64,000 nt of DNA from Macrobrachium rosenbergii (GCF_040412425.1 NC_089761.1:20465644-20529643); one strand, 5' to 3'; shown: positions 51,201-62,010, counted from the stretch's first letter. Numbers and translations are program-made. The notes: generated from the sequence alone by a model not told the origin.

Positions 51201-54200
51201 ATTCATACTAATCAATGGCTATTACCTACTTCCTATCTTAAAAACTGTTCCCAAGGTATTCACATACCCTACAATCTGTGTAACATTTTACTTCTAGTAT
51301 GGTTTTGTAAAAAACATAATATCTACAACTATTGTATTCCTGCCTTTGACTCTGTTATTAGTGTCAAAGATGATTCAATGGAAGGAATCCACTTATATAT
51401 ACTTATATATGAACCCAAATAAAATGTACCTTAACCATTCTCTGAAGACTTCAACTAAGTCTCAACTTCATCTGCAAGCAATAAATGATTTTCTCCTTTG
51501 TAATTCTTGGTACTAATGGTTCAATATCATTACTAGTAACAAATTTCATAACATTTAAAAAAAAAAAGCTAACAAAACTTGCTAATGGTCATTTGCAAAA
51601 TCTGAAAGTCAAACCTTGACCATCTCTGGCGTGAAACATCCTACCAAGTTCCAAAGTTGCATTCATCCTGATGGTAGTACCTTCCAGAGGCTAAAAAATT
51701 AAGCACTACCAAGCAAACAAATATGACATTTTTATAATAATATGAGTTTATATATACTTGCAGTAATTGCCAGCTAGAGTTTCTTGCCTCGGCAGCTCAA
51801 ATTCAAAACAAAACAACAGCATGATCGTGCTCAACGCCCTCAAGGTGCGATTTAAGTACAAAACTAGGCCTATAAATATTTTTTCATGAATATTTAAAAA
51901 CTTTTTGTAGTTGACGTATTTTACGTCCACTCAGCATCCGACAGACAATTTTTGTCGACGTAAAATATGTCCAGTCGGCATTAAAGGGGTACAGTGAGGT
52001 TGTTTGAGAAGTTGCAAAAGGTGGAATGATTCCGAGAGAGTACACCAATCAATCACAGCAAGCCGGGAATCACAAATTACAATTCAGAACAGGGCTACAA
52101 GGGATGTCGTAACATTCTGACTAGTCTGAAAAGGCCAACTTTTCCTTGACCATGTTGAATGGTGGAAGAGCATAGAGTGACCATGTTGAATGGTGGAAGA
52201 GCATAGAGTCCAAGTTAGCACGAACTTGCAGAATAGTGTCCGTTAAGGACTGTGGTGTAGTCTAAAGGAATACTGTAGTCTAGGAATGAGAAAGGAGCGA
52301 AAAGGACTGAAGCCTTATGTGAAAGGCTCTCAACTTTATGGTATATTGTGAAGGTTCCGTTCTCCTGGGGACACAACATGGAAATTCCCAGATCCCTGAG
52401 TGGGCTCCCTTGACTAGAAAAAGGAGTGAGAAGCAGTCTAAGACTAGTCTCATGAGAAAGGACTTCCTTCAAAAGATTAAATGCGGACAGATACCACCGA
52501 AGGTCCAGCTGGAAATTCCAATCTTGGGGGAAAAACAGCAGTGTCTCACTATGATTCCTTGTCCCTGTGTGGGGCGAAGACTCAATAGAAGGCTTGCCAA
52601 AGCCTAACAGCTCCCGAACTGGCAGACTCTGTCTTGTAAGATGGGTCTGTGATGTACTTGGAGTCTGTAAGTAGACAAGAAAAAATGAAGTATCCTACAT
52701 AACCAGGAACTTCATACACATGGCCCGGAGAATGTACGATAGGACTGTTCGGTTAGTCTCTGCAACGTAACATTGAAGAACATAGTGCAGACTCACGGAT
52801 AACTAAGTGGACTAGTTGTTGACCCAGTCGATACTTGACAGCCACAGAGACATAGCCATCAGGGCGGGATCGACTACTTATGCGATAACGCCCAGTGTGG
52901 ACTCGATGACACATCATACAGACTTAAAACATATGCGGAACTGTACTTGGACAAAACTAACATCTGACATGCTCACAGTAACTTGGAAAGTCCACAAAAG
53001 ACACCAAAATCCAGCCTTGGGATAAAAAAGGGTCTTGAACAAAACCAGAGGTGACAACTTCTGCTGCAATGAAGAAACAAACTGTTAAAAGGAACTAGGC
53101 ATTCAGAGGTGGGAGCCTAGTATGGCTAGGAAATGTCGAGCGCTCAGGAATAGGTGTTGGGAGCTCGGGATTCAGCGCCAGAAATCTGGTGCCAAGAGTT
53201 CTGGAGTTGATTAGGTGCTTGGAATGGGTGCTGCTAGAGAGAGGGCAAATGGATCAAGGATATATGCCATCTGAAAGTAGCAGTGATTCTCTTGGTAGGC
53301 ACCTGAAGGCCAAGAAAAAGAGGGCTAATAGTGACTGGGTGTTTCTCCCAATAGAGGAAAAAGAAGCAAGACTCCCTTCTTGCGATCCCAACGGAGGAGT
53401 GGAAATCTCAAAATACTACCTTAACTGTCCTTATGAGTACAGGGATTAAGGGACCAGCAAAGTGATGTCTCTTGGCAACACTTTTAGAGCTCTATCTTGC
53501 TTAGCCCCTGCTGCTAGGGTCCGTCCAGAAAGATCTTACTTCAATCTTAACAAGGGTTTAAAGTTAAACCCAACTCCCTTTATAGTAAGCTTTCTTCAAC
53601 AAGCTCCAAAATCTGTACATCAAAGTCCCTGTCTGACAAGCGACAGTCTTTGAGACACCAGCTGATGTCACAAAGGGAGCAATTCCAGGTCATCTGGAAC
53701 TCTGAGGCGAAGGTCAAACATTTAAGTCAGTAATGATTTTTGGAACAAGCTGAAAAGATACAAAACCACCTGAAACATTTGTATGAGAACACTCAAAGGA
53801 GGAGTCCGATACTGCAGGAAGACACCCAATGATCAAAGACTGGCGTCCATGACTTGAAGCCCAGAGCCGACTTTTAACTGATGCACTCAAAAAGAACAAC
53901 AGTATGTTCCCAGAAACGACAGGCACCGAGCTAAAGAGAGACTGGAATAGCCACTGGTGGGATGGTCCCAGACGCACGAGAGCTGGTGCTGTGAGCTCTA
54001 TATGAAAAGAAGCTCAAGCACTATAGGGCGCTCAAGCACTACTGGAAGTTCGGGCACTTAACGGGAGCTATGGAAGCGGACAAAAAGAACACTTGTGCAC
54101 TGATGGTCAACTTGGCACCAAAACTGGCAATCCACAACCAGAAGTTCAGGAGACAATGGCACAAGGCTGTCCCATTAGAAATATGGTGTAGGTTATACTC

Positions 54201-57200
54201 CTGCTCCCCTAGCACTCACGGGAGAGTGAAGAGCGAAAATCATCAGAAAAAATGTCTCTTCAAAGGCCGCTATTCATTAGGATAAATGCCATCAGTGTTT
54301 TCTGACTGGACTATCACTAGAAAAAGACACATCTCTATGAGAGCCTTTCCCATGGCTGTCTGTCAGCACCTCTGACAGGTTCCTGAGGGCAGCTATCCGG
54401 CAAAAAAACGCCAGGACTCCCATGGACCGACAGTATGCCTCCTCCCAGGTCTAGGGGAGTCTGACAGGGACTGGGTTAGTGGAGCCAGTAGGGCCGGATA
54501 GCCACCACCTCCACTACACATCCAGTAAGACGCCTTTCCTGTGGCTGTCTGTTGATACCTGGGCCAGCAATACCCGTGTATAAACCTCCAGACCTCCCTT
54601 GGACTTCCAGTATGTCTACTCCCAGGTTTGGGGGAGTATGACATGGACCTTTGTCTAGGAGAATCGAGGGACGAGCAGACACCTCCTCCACTGCACAACA
54701 CTTCACTATCACAAGGTTAACATCTGTTAACCTAAAACAAGACTGGCAATGGCACGAGAGGGAAGCGAGGGAGCCAGGCGTGGAAGCAAGTGGATAAAAT
54801 GGGCAGGAAGGTTAGCAGGAGGAGAGAGATGGCACCAGGATCTCAGTAACTGGTGCCGAGCGCCCGAGAGTGGACACTGAGGCGCCAGAGAGTGAGCCCT
54901 GAGCTCCCGAAGCTGGCGCCGAGCGTTCTGCAGTTGGCGCCAGTCGAGCCAGTAGCTCGAGCAGGAGAGTGCTACTGGTCGCTCGTAGAAGGAGCTAAAC
55001 AATGTGGAACTCTTCACGATTCCTGTCATCCTCCGAAAGCTCGTCATAACCAAAATGTTGAGCACAATTCCCTCCTACTGCATTCTTGCCCTTACACTTT
55101 TCAGTTCTCTGCTAAGGAAAGTGTAATAATAAGATGTTCAATTAATTCTTTAAGGACAAATTTATGAAGTACACCGAGTATCATTACACAGATATCCCAA
55201 TTCCTTTCAAATGCTAATTGAGACTTACAGATTTGAATTTCAATGCTGAAAATATCGGTCCGGTGGCAAAAACAATATTGCATTTTTTTTTTTTACGCTA
55301 CTCAGAAAAGGAAAGTTAACTTTTACCAACCAAAGTTGAAGTACACAGAGCACCATCATGCATACATATCTCAATACTTATCAAACATTATTTGAGACTA
55401 GCAGTATGCATTTCATGATCAAGATATCGGTCCGGTAGCGAATACAAGGTTACGTTTATTACACTACTTGGAAAAGGAAAGTTAGCCTTTACAGACCAAG
55501 ATGAAGTACACAGAATACCATCATATATACATAATCTCAATTCCTGTCACACATTATTTGAGATTTACAGTTATGCATTTTATTAACGAAAATATTGGTT
55601 GGGTATATAACGAAATATTAACATTTTTTTGTTTATGAAAATTTAAAAAAAAGCGAGGTAGCGAACGCAAAACTTTAAGTTTCTTACACTACTTAGAAAG
55701 GAAAGTTGGTTTGGTAACGATCACATTATTATTATTACGCTATTCGAAAAAGGAAATTAACCTTTACCGACCAAGACCAAGTACACACAGTACCATCATA
55801 CATGCAAGTCTGAAATTCCAATTAAGACTGAGACTTGCAGATAAGAGTACAAAATCACGATTACTGGTTCGACAACAAACACGTTTACATTCACCGGTAA
55901 ACGCGATATCGCTGGTTAAACTAAGCTACCGGTAGTTAAACAATTGATTATAAATTCGGTACTGTTGTGATATATTACAACTTAAACAAAACAATCAAAA
56001 ACTGTCCTGAATGCTGTAAGCTTGAAGGCTACCCAAAATCGGCGATAAAACATCATCAAAATCTGGTCTCTGACTGGCAAATTGAAGAACAAACCTGACA
56101 AAGACGCTCTGTGTTGGCTGAAGTGTCAGCAGAAATGTAATGACGAGTATTTGCCAAGTAGTTCCTGATACTCTTGTTAGTGGGCGAGACCAGTCATCTA
56201 CACTAAACTGAAGCGCTAACCTGCGAATACTGTATTCAAATTTGAGCTGCCGAAGCAACAGAAAGTCTTAGCTAAGTAATTACTGGGTAAGTTACGTATA
56301 TATAAGAAAATTTTTTCATACAAGAATTCCCGAAGAAGTGAGGGTGCCAAAGAGTTTACTACATATGGTCCAACATAAGCAGCAACTTTTACTATTGTAG
56401 CACCAACTCTATGTCTATTACAAATAACATATGATGTGAAAACATATCAGTCAAGAAGTCTGTGAAAAGGATACGAGCACTTTACCTAGTATTTATGAAT
56501 CCTTTCAAATATGAACTTGCAGACTAAATCAAATTAACCCTGCTGACTGTTCCAAGTCCCAAAAAGTACCACCTCAATTTACACACTCACCTACCAAAAC
56601 TAAATGAGTGTTGTTTCCAAATGCACAAGTCCCTACAGCAATCAGTAAGGTTAAATTATTAAGGTAATATTTGATCTGGGAACTTTTGACTTAAGATAAC
56701 TGTAATGTACTCCTTTCATATCAAGATTCCACAATTAGCTCCTAAAATAAGAGAAAAATAAACTTTCTTTCCAACAAAAGCAATCCAGCAAGTATTGCAG
56801 TAGATGTTAAATCCAAGACAAACCAATCAAGATACTATGTGGCTATTTATATTACAATTTATATAAGAAAGTTGCAGTGTGAAACACAACTTTTATAATT
56901 CACAGAAGTCTCTCTTCCTTGTGAATGAACAGAAACCAATTACCTAAACTATACAAAAGTACAGTATTACAAAATGCACTAATTTGGCCATGGCATTTCT
57001 AACTGGGAGCTCAACTGTGTTTGTTACAACTGTCAACAGCTGACTGAATATGAAGTCTTTACCTTTGTATCAACACTGATAAAATCATACCAAGCAGAAA
57101 AATTCTATTAAGTTCAAATGAAAACTGTCTGCAAACCTTAACCTACTAACAAAAGTTAGCTTTGGGTACACTGTACCACCAACCATTTGGTTAGCAACGC

Positions 57201-59079
57201 AGACTTCCATAATGCAAGGGGTTACTGTATATTTACGCATACCAACCACATTTATTAATATGAATATCATACAAAAATCACAGCAGCATACTTGACATAC
57301 AAAAATCACACCAGCATACTTGACATCTTGTGACTCTGACTCAACAACATAAATGCGTTAAACTCTTACATTCAGGCAAACCATTAGGCTATCAATTACA
57401 ACTAAAAAAGGCATCATCATCTCACTTGGGAATTTTTCAGGGTGCCTCTTCATCTCCCTCTTCTTCTTCCTTTTGGACTCCTTTTTATTTTTCAGAATTC
57501 TATATTTCTTCTTCAAAGTCAATCTCTTTGACTGCCTCTCTGCAAAATACAAAATATATTACATTAGCAAAAATACGGTGAACTACAGTGCCTACTTACA
57601 TAAAAGATAATACCTTATAATTATGAAATTCCATACCTATTCTAAGGGTTTAAGAAGAATAAACCCTACAACTTAATATTAAATTATAATTTCCTGTAAT
57701 TTTCTGCAGTTATGGCTCATAAATATTATTTTCAAAGACAAAGTAATTCTGACAACAATCTAAAGAAAGCTGCTGAAATAATGGGTTTTCGATGCTTTAC
57801 CTTTGCTACACCCTTCCAAGAACAAGTAGGCTAAGGTACTGTACACAGAAATCAAATCCAACTTAATCACAAGAAAAATTCTCTGTATTTCACTCATTTT
57901 GTTTTCCTCCATCCAACAACCCCAGGTTTACTATGTGGTCCCCGATAATTGTAGGATAGGCAATAAGGGGGTCCTGTAACTCCAACTAATTTGCTACTGA
58001 AATGAACTCTTAAAGACTTTCAAAACACACTAGCATTTAGGTTGATCACTTTCAACTTCAGAATAAGAATTTATGGGAAAACTACATTTTACGGTAAAAT
58101 TTTTAAGTTACTAACATACTTAGCTAAATATTTTGCATGGAAAACCATTTTAGGTTTTTCATGAAAAAATGGCTAGGAAATGATAGGACACTAAAAGAAC
58201 CTAAAAATACCCACCTAATGTGTCCTAGGGGTGTTTACTGGTTACAATTTTGCTGTATTAGCTATGGAGGGGGGAAGGGCAGTATTGTCTTACCTTATGT
58301 CATAATTTGATAGAGCTCTTTTAAAAACTGTAGGTTACAATTTCACATTGTGTATTGGCAACTTATAAAATAATGCCCATTTTACTACCACACCTCTCTA
58401 GTTCAGTAACTACCAATTTAGCCTATGTGCAAAATGGGAGGCTGCGTTTACTACCAGGCCCTTGGGGATGAAGTAAAAACATGAACAAGAGAAAGATGGT
58501 AAATATCATAAATATAGACAAAAGACATTAATATAAACGAAAAAGGAGTAAACATTCCCGAAGGTAGTTGGCATTCTCCCAAATTTACAGCTGGCCTACC
58601 CTAGGTTAAGCACCAGCCTACCGGTAGGTAAAATGGTCCCAAGTTTTACTAAAAGGAGACACTAGCCTAGTTATCTTGCACATACCAAAAACCTACACTA
58701 GCCTAGTTATCTCGCACATACCAAAAACCTAACTTAAATTTGAAGAAACACATACCATTATCGTACGTGTAGCCAAGAGTAGCCAGGCCTAGGCTAGTAG
58801 CCTTCCCTGTGTAATCTTGGGCATACTAACAGGCCTAAGCTACAGTAAATAAAAAGGAATTCATGAGGCTCCAAGCCGAAATTCAGATGTGTTGCTTACT
58901 TTGATGGTTAGTCATTAAAGAAGACCAACTGACTCCCATTTCGCTTTTTTTTTTTTTTTACCATCTTTGACCAATGAGTTTGCGAAGGAAAAGTGAAAAT
59001 CTTCCTTGACACAAATCCCATACCACATATTACATCCAAAATACAGTTATTATACGATACACTTACTTTTCTTAACCAT
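36012..59079 (-). CDS. GNL3: Nucleostemin-type GTPase (GNL3/GNL3L family), complete
   Basis: Ten exons, in transcript order: 59079-59067, 57539-57426, 50755-50596, 48349-48211, 43994-43741, 43502-43287, 42918-42738, 41813-41671, 41439-41178 and 36269-36012. The sum is 1740 nt, giving 579 residues plus a stop, with all splice sites GT-AG and phases consistent. Human GNL3 and GNL3L are about 550-580. Order: basic N-terminus (1-45), Lys/Arg/Glu-rich coiled coil, then a circularly permuted GTPase with G5 DARD (155-158), G4 NKAD (184-187), G1 GLPNVGKSS (270-278) and G3 DCPG (314-317), and an acidic/basic C-terminus. The family acts in the nucleolus in pre-60S ribosome maturation and cell proliferation. 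Invertebrates usually have a single gene for the pair, so GNL3 versus GNL3L is not resolved. The ATG is in good context (TCAAAATGG). Confidence 0.93.
37078..37447. repeat. 93-bp tandem repeat, four copies
   Basis: Copies begin with CTCCTTGGTCTC(A/G)GCATCAC at 37078, 37171, 37262 and 37355. Units are 93, 91 and 93 bp and differ by few bases. It lies in GNL3 intron 9. The mostly 3n period keeps a plus frame partly open, which I do not treat as a gene. Confidence 0.93.
37700..38570. other. GNL3 intron sequence, nothing recognised
   Basis: No coding signal. A short ATG/GAT run (37916-37933) and a doublet CCAACTACAAGTGGAT (38298-38330) are the only patterns. Confidence 0.4.
38571..39390. repeat. 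Series of short tandem doublets
   Basis: Three adjacent two-copy repeats: about 44 bp around 38567-38644 (TATTAATTCCAT...TCCATCCAAAGC), about 33 bp around 38769-38821 (TCCAGACTAGTTGGCTGCAT), and about 45 bp at 39299-39378 (TATTCCCATGAGATAAC...ACACAGACCC). Confidence 0.75.
39048..39270 (+). repeat. Interspersed repeat, family R1, copy 1
   Basis: It matches 42140-42370 through shared blocks 'TTCATTCAGCGCT', 'GAAAACCTTGCAGT', 'GTGAAAGGGGTTGCAG' and 'GCAAAGAACC'. It resembles a dispersed decapod repeat family as I recall it; no protein is encoded. Confidence 0.8.
40201..40690 (-). pseudogene. LINE 3'-end fragment
   Basis: On the minus strand it first reads '[20 protein letters not shown]' and later 'LSSRGPFI', matching the C-terminus of the split LINE at 27.6-29.6 kb. 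It then runs into a 3' UTR ('GAATTTCAAGTCAGTGGCCC', 'CTTGTTCCATATGAATAGG') shared with 43996-44175. Confidence 0.7.
41178..41439 (-). CDS. GNL3: GNL3 exon 9: end of G-domain extension and acidic tail
   Basis: Starts '[12 protein letters not shown]' (the W.SG.I.YYT.PPE family motif) and runs into a Ser/Glu/Asp-rich stretch ending '[14 protein letters not shown]'. Confidence 0.9.
41671..41813 (-). CDS. GNL3: GNL3 exon 8: RNA-binding-like helical region
   Basis: Encodes '[20 protein letters not shown]' and '[13 protein letters not shown]', the conserved helical segment after the G domain in this family. Confidence 0.9.
42140..42370 (+). repeat. Interspersed repeat, family R1, copy 2
   Basis: The partner of the copy at 39.05-39.27 kb, same orientation, better preserved; inside GNL3 intron 7. 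Two insertions in the same gene show the family was recently active or abundant. Confidence 0.8.
42738..42918 (-). CDS. GNL3: GNL3 exon 7: G3 motif
   Basis: Contains '[13 protein letters not shown]' (DxPG, switch II) and the conserved '[20 protein letters not shown]' region. Ends at a codon boundary with donor GTAGGT. Confidence 0.92.
43287..43502 (-). CDS. GNL3: GNL3 exon 6: P-loop (G1)
   Basis: Contains '[20 protein letters not shown]', an intact Walker A, and '[11 protein letters not shown]', the usual follow-on segment with the G2 threonine. Confidence 0.94.
43741..43994 (-). CDS. GNL3: GNL3 exon 5: G5 and G4 motifs
   Basis: Contains '[15 protein letters not shown]' (DAR motif) and '[20 protein letters not shown]' (guanine-specifying NKxD). 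Their position before the P-loop shows circular permutation, as in the YlqF/YawG family. Confidence 0.93.
43996..44175 (-). repeat. LINE 3'-UTR fragment directly behind a GNL3 splice acceptor
   Basis: It shares 'GGAACAAGCC', 'AAGCTTCCA(A/C)AGAATATGGTGTT' and 'TACTGAAAGAAGAGAT'-like blocks with 40.24-40.37 kb and ends in an ATT-rich tail (44021-44035), as LINE 3' ends do. It begins within about 30 bases of exon 5. Confidence 0.7.
44800..45770 (-). pseudogene. Non-LTR retroelement (RTE-like) fragments
   Basis: The minus strand at about 44815-44860 reads 'VRVQQGSMS', close to the 'GVHQGS(V/M)LSPLLF' RT motif. 45439-45762 is an open minus frame with a Cys-rich run ('[16 protein letters not shown]') such as occurs in decapod RTE-like polyproteins. 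All is broken; family level is uncertain. Confidence 0.4.
46169..47153. mobile_element. Non-autonomous TA-flanked inverted-repeat element (Tc1/mariner-like)
   Basis: Termini are CCATATATACTCGTGCAATG and, in reverse complement, CCATATATACTTGTGTAATA, flanked by TA (46167-46168, 47154-47155). The motif GTCGAACATT(A/G)CA recurs at 46230, 47051 and 47110. The 985-bp interior has no transposase frame. It lies within GNL3 intron 4. Confidence 0.8.
47270..47420 (-). pseudogene. Non-LTR retroelement RT fragment (RTE-like)
   Basis: The minus strand reads 'KAFTRVP', a stop, then '[17 protein letters not shown]', recalling the RTE RT motif 'EKAFDRVPREVIRWALRKKG'. It abuts the TA-flanked element ending at 47153. 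Confidence 0.6.
48211..48349 (-). CDS. GNL3: GNL3 exon 4: acidic linker to the GTPase
   Basis: Encodes '[20 protein letters not shown]' and ends '[12 protein letters not shown]', the conserved lead-in to the permuted G domain. Donor GTAGGT. Confidence 0.85.
49430..49710 (-). pseudogene. Non-LTR retroelement C-terminal fragment
   Basis: The minus strand shows 'RMLGGS' and, across a frame break, 'LRWFGHL', the 'RLRWFGHV-x-R' motif of RTE-type LINE C-termini. Plus-strand frames here are shadows. Confidence 0.55.
50596..50755 (-). CDS. GNL3: GNL3 exon 3: PxxP segment and coiled coil
   Basis: Reads '[20 protein letters not shown]' and then a heptad-like charged helix ([20 protein letters not shown]). 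'DPG(I/V)P..(L/A)PFK' is a hallmark of nucleostemin proteins before their coiled coil. Confidence 0.88.
51000..52000. other. GNL3 intron 2 sequence, nothing recognised
   Basis: A/T-rich and without coding or repeat signal, apart from a weak TTTTACGTC(C/G) pair at 51919-51968 (an inverted TTTTACGTCCACTCAGCAT / TAAAATATGTCCAGTCGGCAT). Confidence 0.4.
52000..53700 (-). pseudogene. Degenerate retroelement block, not assigned
   Basis: G+C content rises, and the minus strand carries broken protein-like stretches ('[20 protein letters not shown]', '[20 protein letters not shown]', '[17 protein letters not shown]'). The last recalls the 'LYAFPPF' RNase H-side motif of DIRS/Gypsy-type elements. A 31-bp doublet (GACCATGTTGAATGGTGGAA) lies at 52149-52208. 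Assignment is tentative. Confidence 0.4.
54330..54720. repeat. Two tandem copies of a ~190-bp unit
   Basis: 54339-54520 and 54529-54715 share 'GCCTTTCC(C/T)(A/G)TGGCTGTCTGT', 'CCTCCCAGGT'-type and 'ACCTCC(T/A)CCACT' blocks in the same order. On the minus strand both read a common 'GGG..ALLAPL / PGSRHTGSP'-like peptide. Confidence 0.65.
54840..54985. repeat. Degenerate GC-rich minisatellite
   Basis: Repeated short units of the form '(C/G)TGGCGCC(G/A)AGCG.(C/T)C(G/T)' and 'AGCTCC(C)GA', with related units scattered at 53140-53220 and 53990-54070. Very G+C-rich for this window. A minus frame stays open through it without family features. Confidence 0.55.
55166..55860. repeat. Diverged ~170-bp tandem repeat, four copies
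   Basis: Units begin near 55166, 55338, 55503 and 55777 with '(G/C)AAGTACAC(A/C)(G/C)AG(T/A/C)(A)(C)CATCA'. They then show 'CTCAATTCCT', 'TTGAGACTTACAG', 'ATATCGGTCCGGTAGCGA' and 'CTACT(C/T)(A/G)GAAAAGGAAAGTTA'. The third unit is stretched by about 100 bp. Satellite-like, in GNL3 intron 2. Confidence 0.8.
55900..57400. other. GNL3 intron 2 sequence, no gene recognised
   Basis: A/T-rich. The only pattern is a doublet ACAAAAATCACA(G/C)CAGCATACTTGACAT at 57272-57326. Confidence 0.4.
57426..57539 (-). CDS. GNL3: GNL3 exon 2: basic nucleolar-targeting region
   Basis: Encodes '[18 protein letters not shown]' and then '[14 protein letters not shown]', the strongly basic nucleostemin N-terminus that in relatives directs nucleolar localisation. 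The first coding exon (59067-59079) supplies only MVKK plus one base. Confidence 0.85.
57600..59060. other. GNL3 intron 1
   Basis: No coding signal. A 38-bp doublet (ACTAGCCTAGTTATCT(T/C)GCA) at 58660-58734 is the only repeat. Confidence 0.5.
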
Positions 59080-60827
59080 TTTGACGGACTAATCCGGTGT
59101 TTCACAGTGCCAAAGGTATATGTAGCAAGTAACACGCACTTGCAATGAGTTACGGCGATCCGTTCGCCGAAAAGGAACCAGCAGTCGTAGCTCCCGTCCG
59201 ACCATGCGTTCCCAAAGTCAACAAAAAGTAGTAGGTCTCATAAAACTGTATACATTTGTATGAATAGCCATGTATAAATTATTTTAATTTGATAAAAATA
59301 AGTATTAATACAATATATAAAATTATTTAATACAAATCATCGCTAAAAAAGGAGAGAATTTCCTATAAAGTTTCTCATATACTGAGAGCTATTATAAACT
59401 AATACGTTTGCGACTGTTTTCTTTTAGTCACATTTTCAAGCATATATCTTAGGTGCAATGTTTACATTCTTCTTCTTTGATTTTGTTAAGTCTTTTTGTT
59501 CTGTGATTAAAGATTCATTCACATGAATACACAGATATGGCTTTTAGCCGGAATTTGATGGGAATATACCATACAAAACATATGAATAATATAATATTCC
59601 GTTCAGATACTTACGTTAATAAAGGATTCATGTTAGAAGAGCATGGTTTTTAAGCCGCTAATACATACTAAACTTGAACAAAACATTTTATTCTTCATAA
59701 AATAAGAACGGGAAAACTCCAGTTCTGGTGTATTACAAACAACATCCACAAATAAAAGGAAACCAAAAACAACAGTGAAATATAAGAGAATATGAAACGT
59801 AGAAAACAGGATTGTAAGACATTTAAGACTGTAGGGAATGAATTCACAGCAACCAAGGCAACAATTATTGCACTGCTCATCTTTTAGCTGCTGCATAAAA
59901 AATTAACCCATGTGCAGAATTTTATTTTCAGACATTGGGCCACTTGCACTTCCAGAAAATTACGGTTCCTCGATTCCAGTATCCCCTTCCCCACCCTAAT
60001 CTAATAAGCATGACCTCCGTCTGTTTCAACTCCCTCTTCTATAAACTTCAGAAATCATAAATACTTTTCACCAACCTATCGTCCCTGTTCTCTACACATG
60101 ATTAAACTGCTTCAAAATACTCCGATCCATTTGATTACCTATGCTAATCACCTTTCCAGTTCTTACTGCTATCACAGTGTTTCTCACCCTCACAACATTT
60201 CTTAATCAACCTATAATGCGCAAATAATTATCCCTAACAACTTATTTTCAACATGCAAACTCTACTTTCAAAAAGGAGAGTTAGCCTAACAATCTCGTCA
60301 TACATAGCAGCTTTTGCTCCCTTAACTATTACTGAACTTGCAACATAATTCGGGAACCTATAAGGAGCAACACTAGGTCATTATTATTTGTTGGTTTCAC
60401 TGAAATGGGTCATCATTATTTGTTGGTCATTATTGTTTGGTGGTTTCATTGAAATGAAGTTGAAGCAAAATAAAAGATACGTGAGATATGGAGAGTATAA
60501 ATCACACAAAATGAAATCACTGAGTGTAACTAAAATAAAAATGACACAAGATACTGTTGCGAAAATTACTCTAGGAAATGCTATGATAGGGTCAACAAAG
60601 CGGCATATATAGCAAAGCCAATTGTTAAAAGAACTAGCAAGAAAGCTGTCGTCTCAAAAACGGGTTAGATCCCAGCAAAAAATCAGATGTCTCCAAACTT
60701 TCTTGTGTACAGGTGTCTTCTTACACCAGCAGTCACATTCCTGAAAACTTGCTGAGAACCGGGATGCTCTATCCTTAGGGTTCCTTTCCCCTTGAAAATT
60801 ATGCACACACACACACACACATATATA

Positions 60828-60903
<76 letters not shown>

Positions 60904-62010
60904 CAGTAGATGTGTGATATCTAGATATTATTAGCTTGCAGACTAAGTTTAAAAATATGCCAACTTATCGACTCAGTTTACGGAACACCACTGAAAGCAG
61001 TATATTTTGGGCCAAGATTAGAATTAGAACATAATCCAGCATACTCAGACAAGAAAAATAAAATACTGTATGTTAGGCTATCACTAATACCCAGTGACAA
61101 AGACGCTTGGAACCACTTAATTTAGCCAGCACTCGCTACGCTTTTAAAATGACACTAACGGCACGGATACCTCGTTGCTTTGAAAATATCTTCGGACAAT
61201 GCAAATTCACGTTTCTGCAACGTTGTTACTTTCGTTACTTGTCATGTATCGTAATCAGAATAGTACAACGGTTAATTTAATTTATAAATCATGATATACC
61301 GTGCATAGAATATTGACTCTGATACAAGGAACATACATGTAAAATAAATGCTGGCATCTGTTTTAATAGATGGAGATTTATTACTCCCAGGATGTACTGG
61401 GGAACCATTTAATCAACAGAATTGTACTGAAATAAACAATTATTTTGAAGACTAACGTAAAACGAAAATCTTGCTTAAGATAAATTCTACTTTATTTGAG
61501 CCTCCACTGAATTCGCAAAACAAAGTCAAGAAGTCTGTGCGCATGACATCGTACTCTGTAAGTACGTAATCTGCTATTTTTCATACGAGAATTGCGATTT
61601 ATAAGTAGCATTAGTACAAAATAATTACTAACGATTATGTACGGTAGGGTATCTGTTGACACCACGACATAGTCCGGACACTCGTGACGCCACTGGTGTT
61701 ATAAACAATCTGTATCCGGTAAGTGCTGGTATAGAGTTCTCCGTTCGATAGGCACGACTGCATACACGGAGTCACTCCGTGCAAAAGCCAGTCGAGGCTC
61801 ACGTACAATTCGAATACAACATTCAAGTCCGTGATATTCGTAGTCAGAGCTCATACGAAACATGAACAAGCTCCCACCATTCATGAAATCTTTCAAGTTC
61901 TTAAAATTAGAAGTTTTATGAAAGTTTGATGTCTCTAAAGTTGAAAGCGCTGATTTGAAAGTGTAGAAAGACTGTCTGCTGGAACTTGGAATTCTGAAGT
62001 ACCACCAACA
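59080..62010. other. Intergenic region between divergent GNL3 and ARF-like genes
   Basis: The 140 bases before the GNL3 ATG are less A/T-rich, with CpG-containing words (GGCGATCCGTTCGCCGAAAA), and probably hold its 5' UTR and promoter. The rest is A/T-rich with a CA/TA array at 60805-60899 and no coding sequence. Confidence 0.5.
60805..60899. repeat. CA then TA microsatellite
   Basis: A short CA run followed by about 75 bp of nearly pure TA. Confidence 0.96.

Noticed and set aside
54393..55065. Minus-strand frames of 102-112 residues
   Set aside because: They follow the tandem pair and the GGCGCC-rich minisatellite; composition is dictated by repeats.
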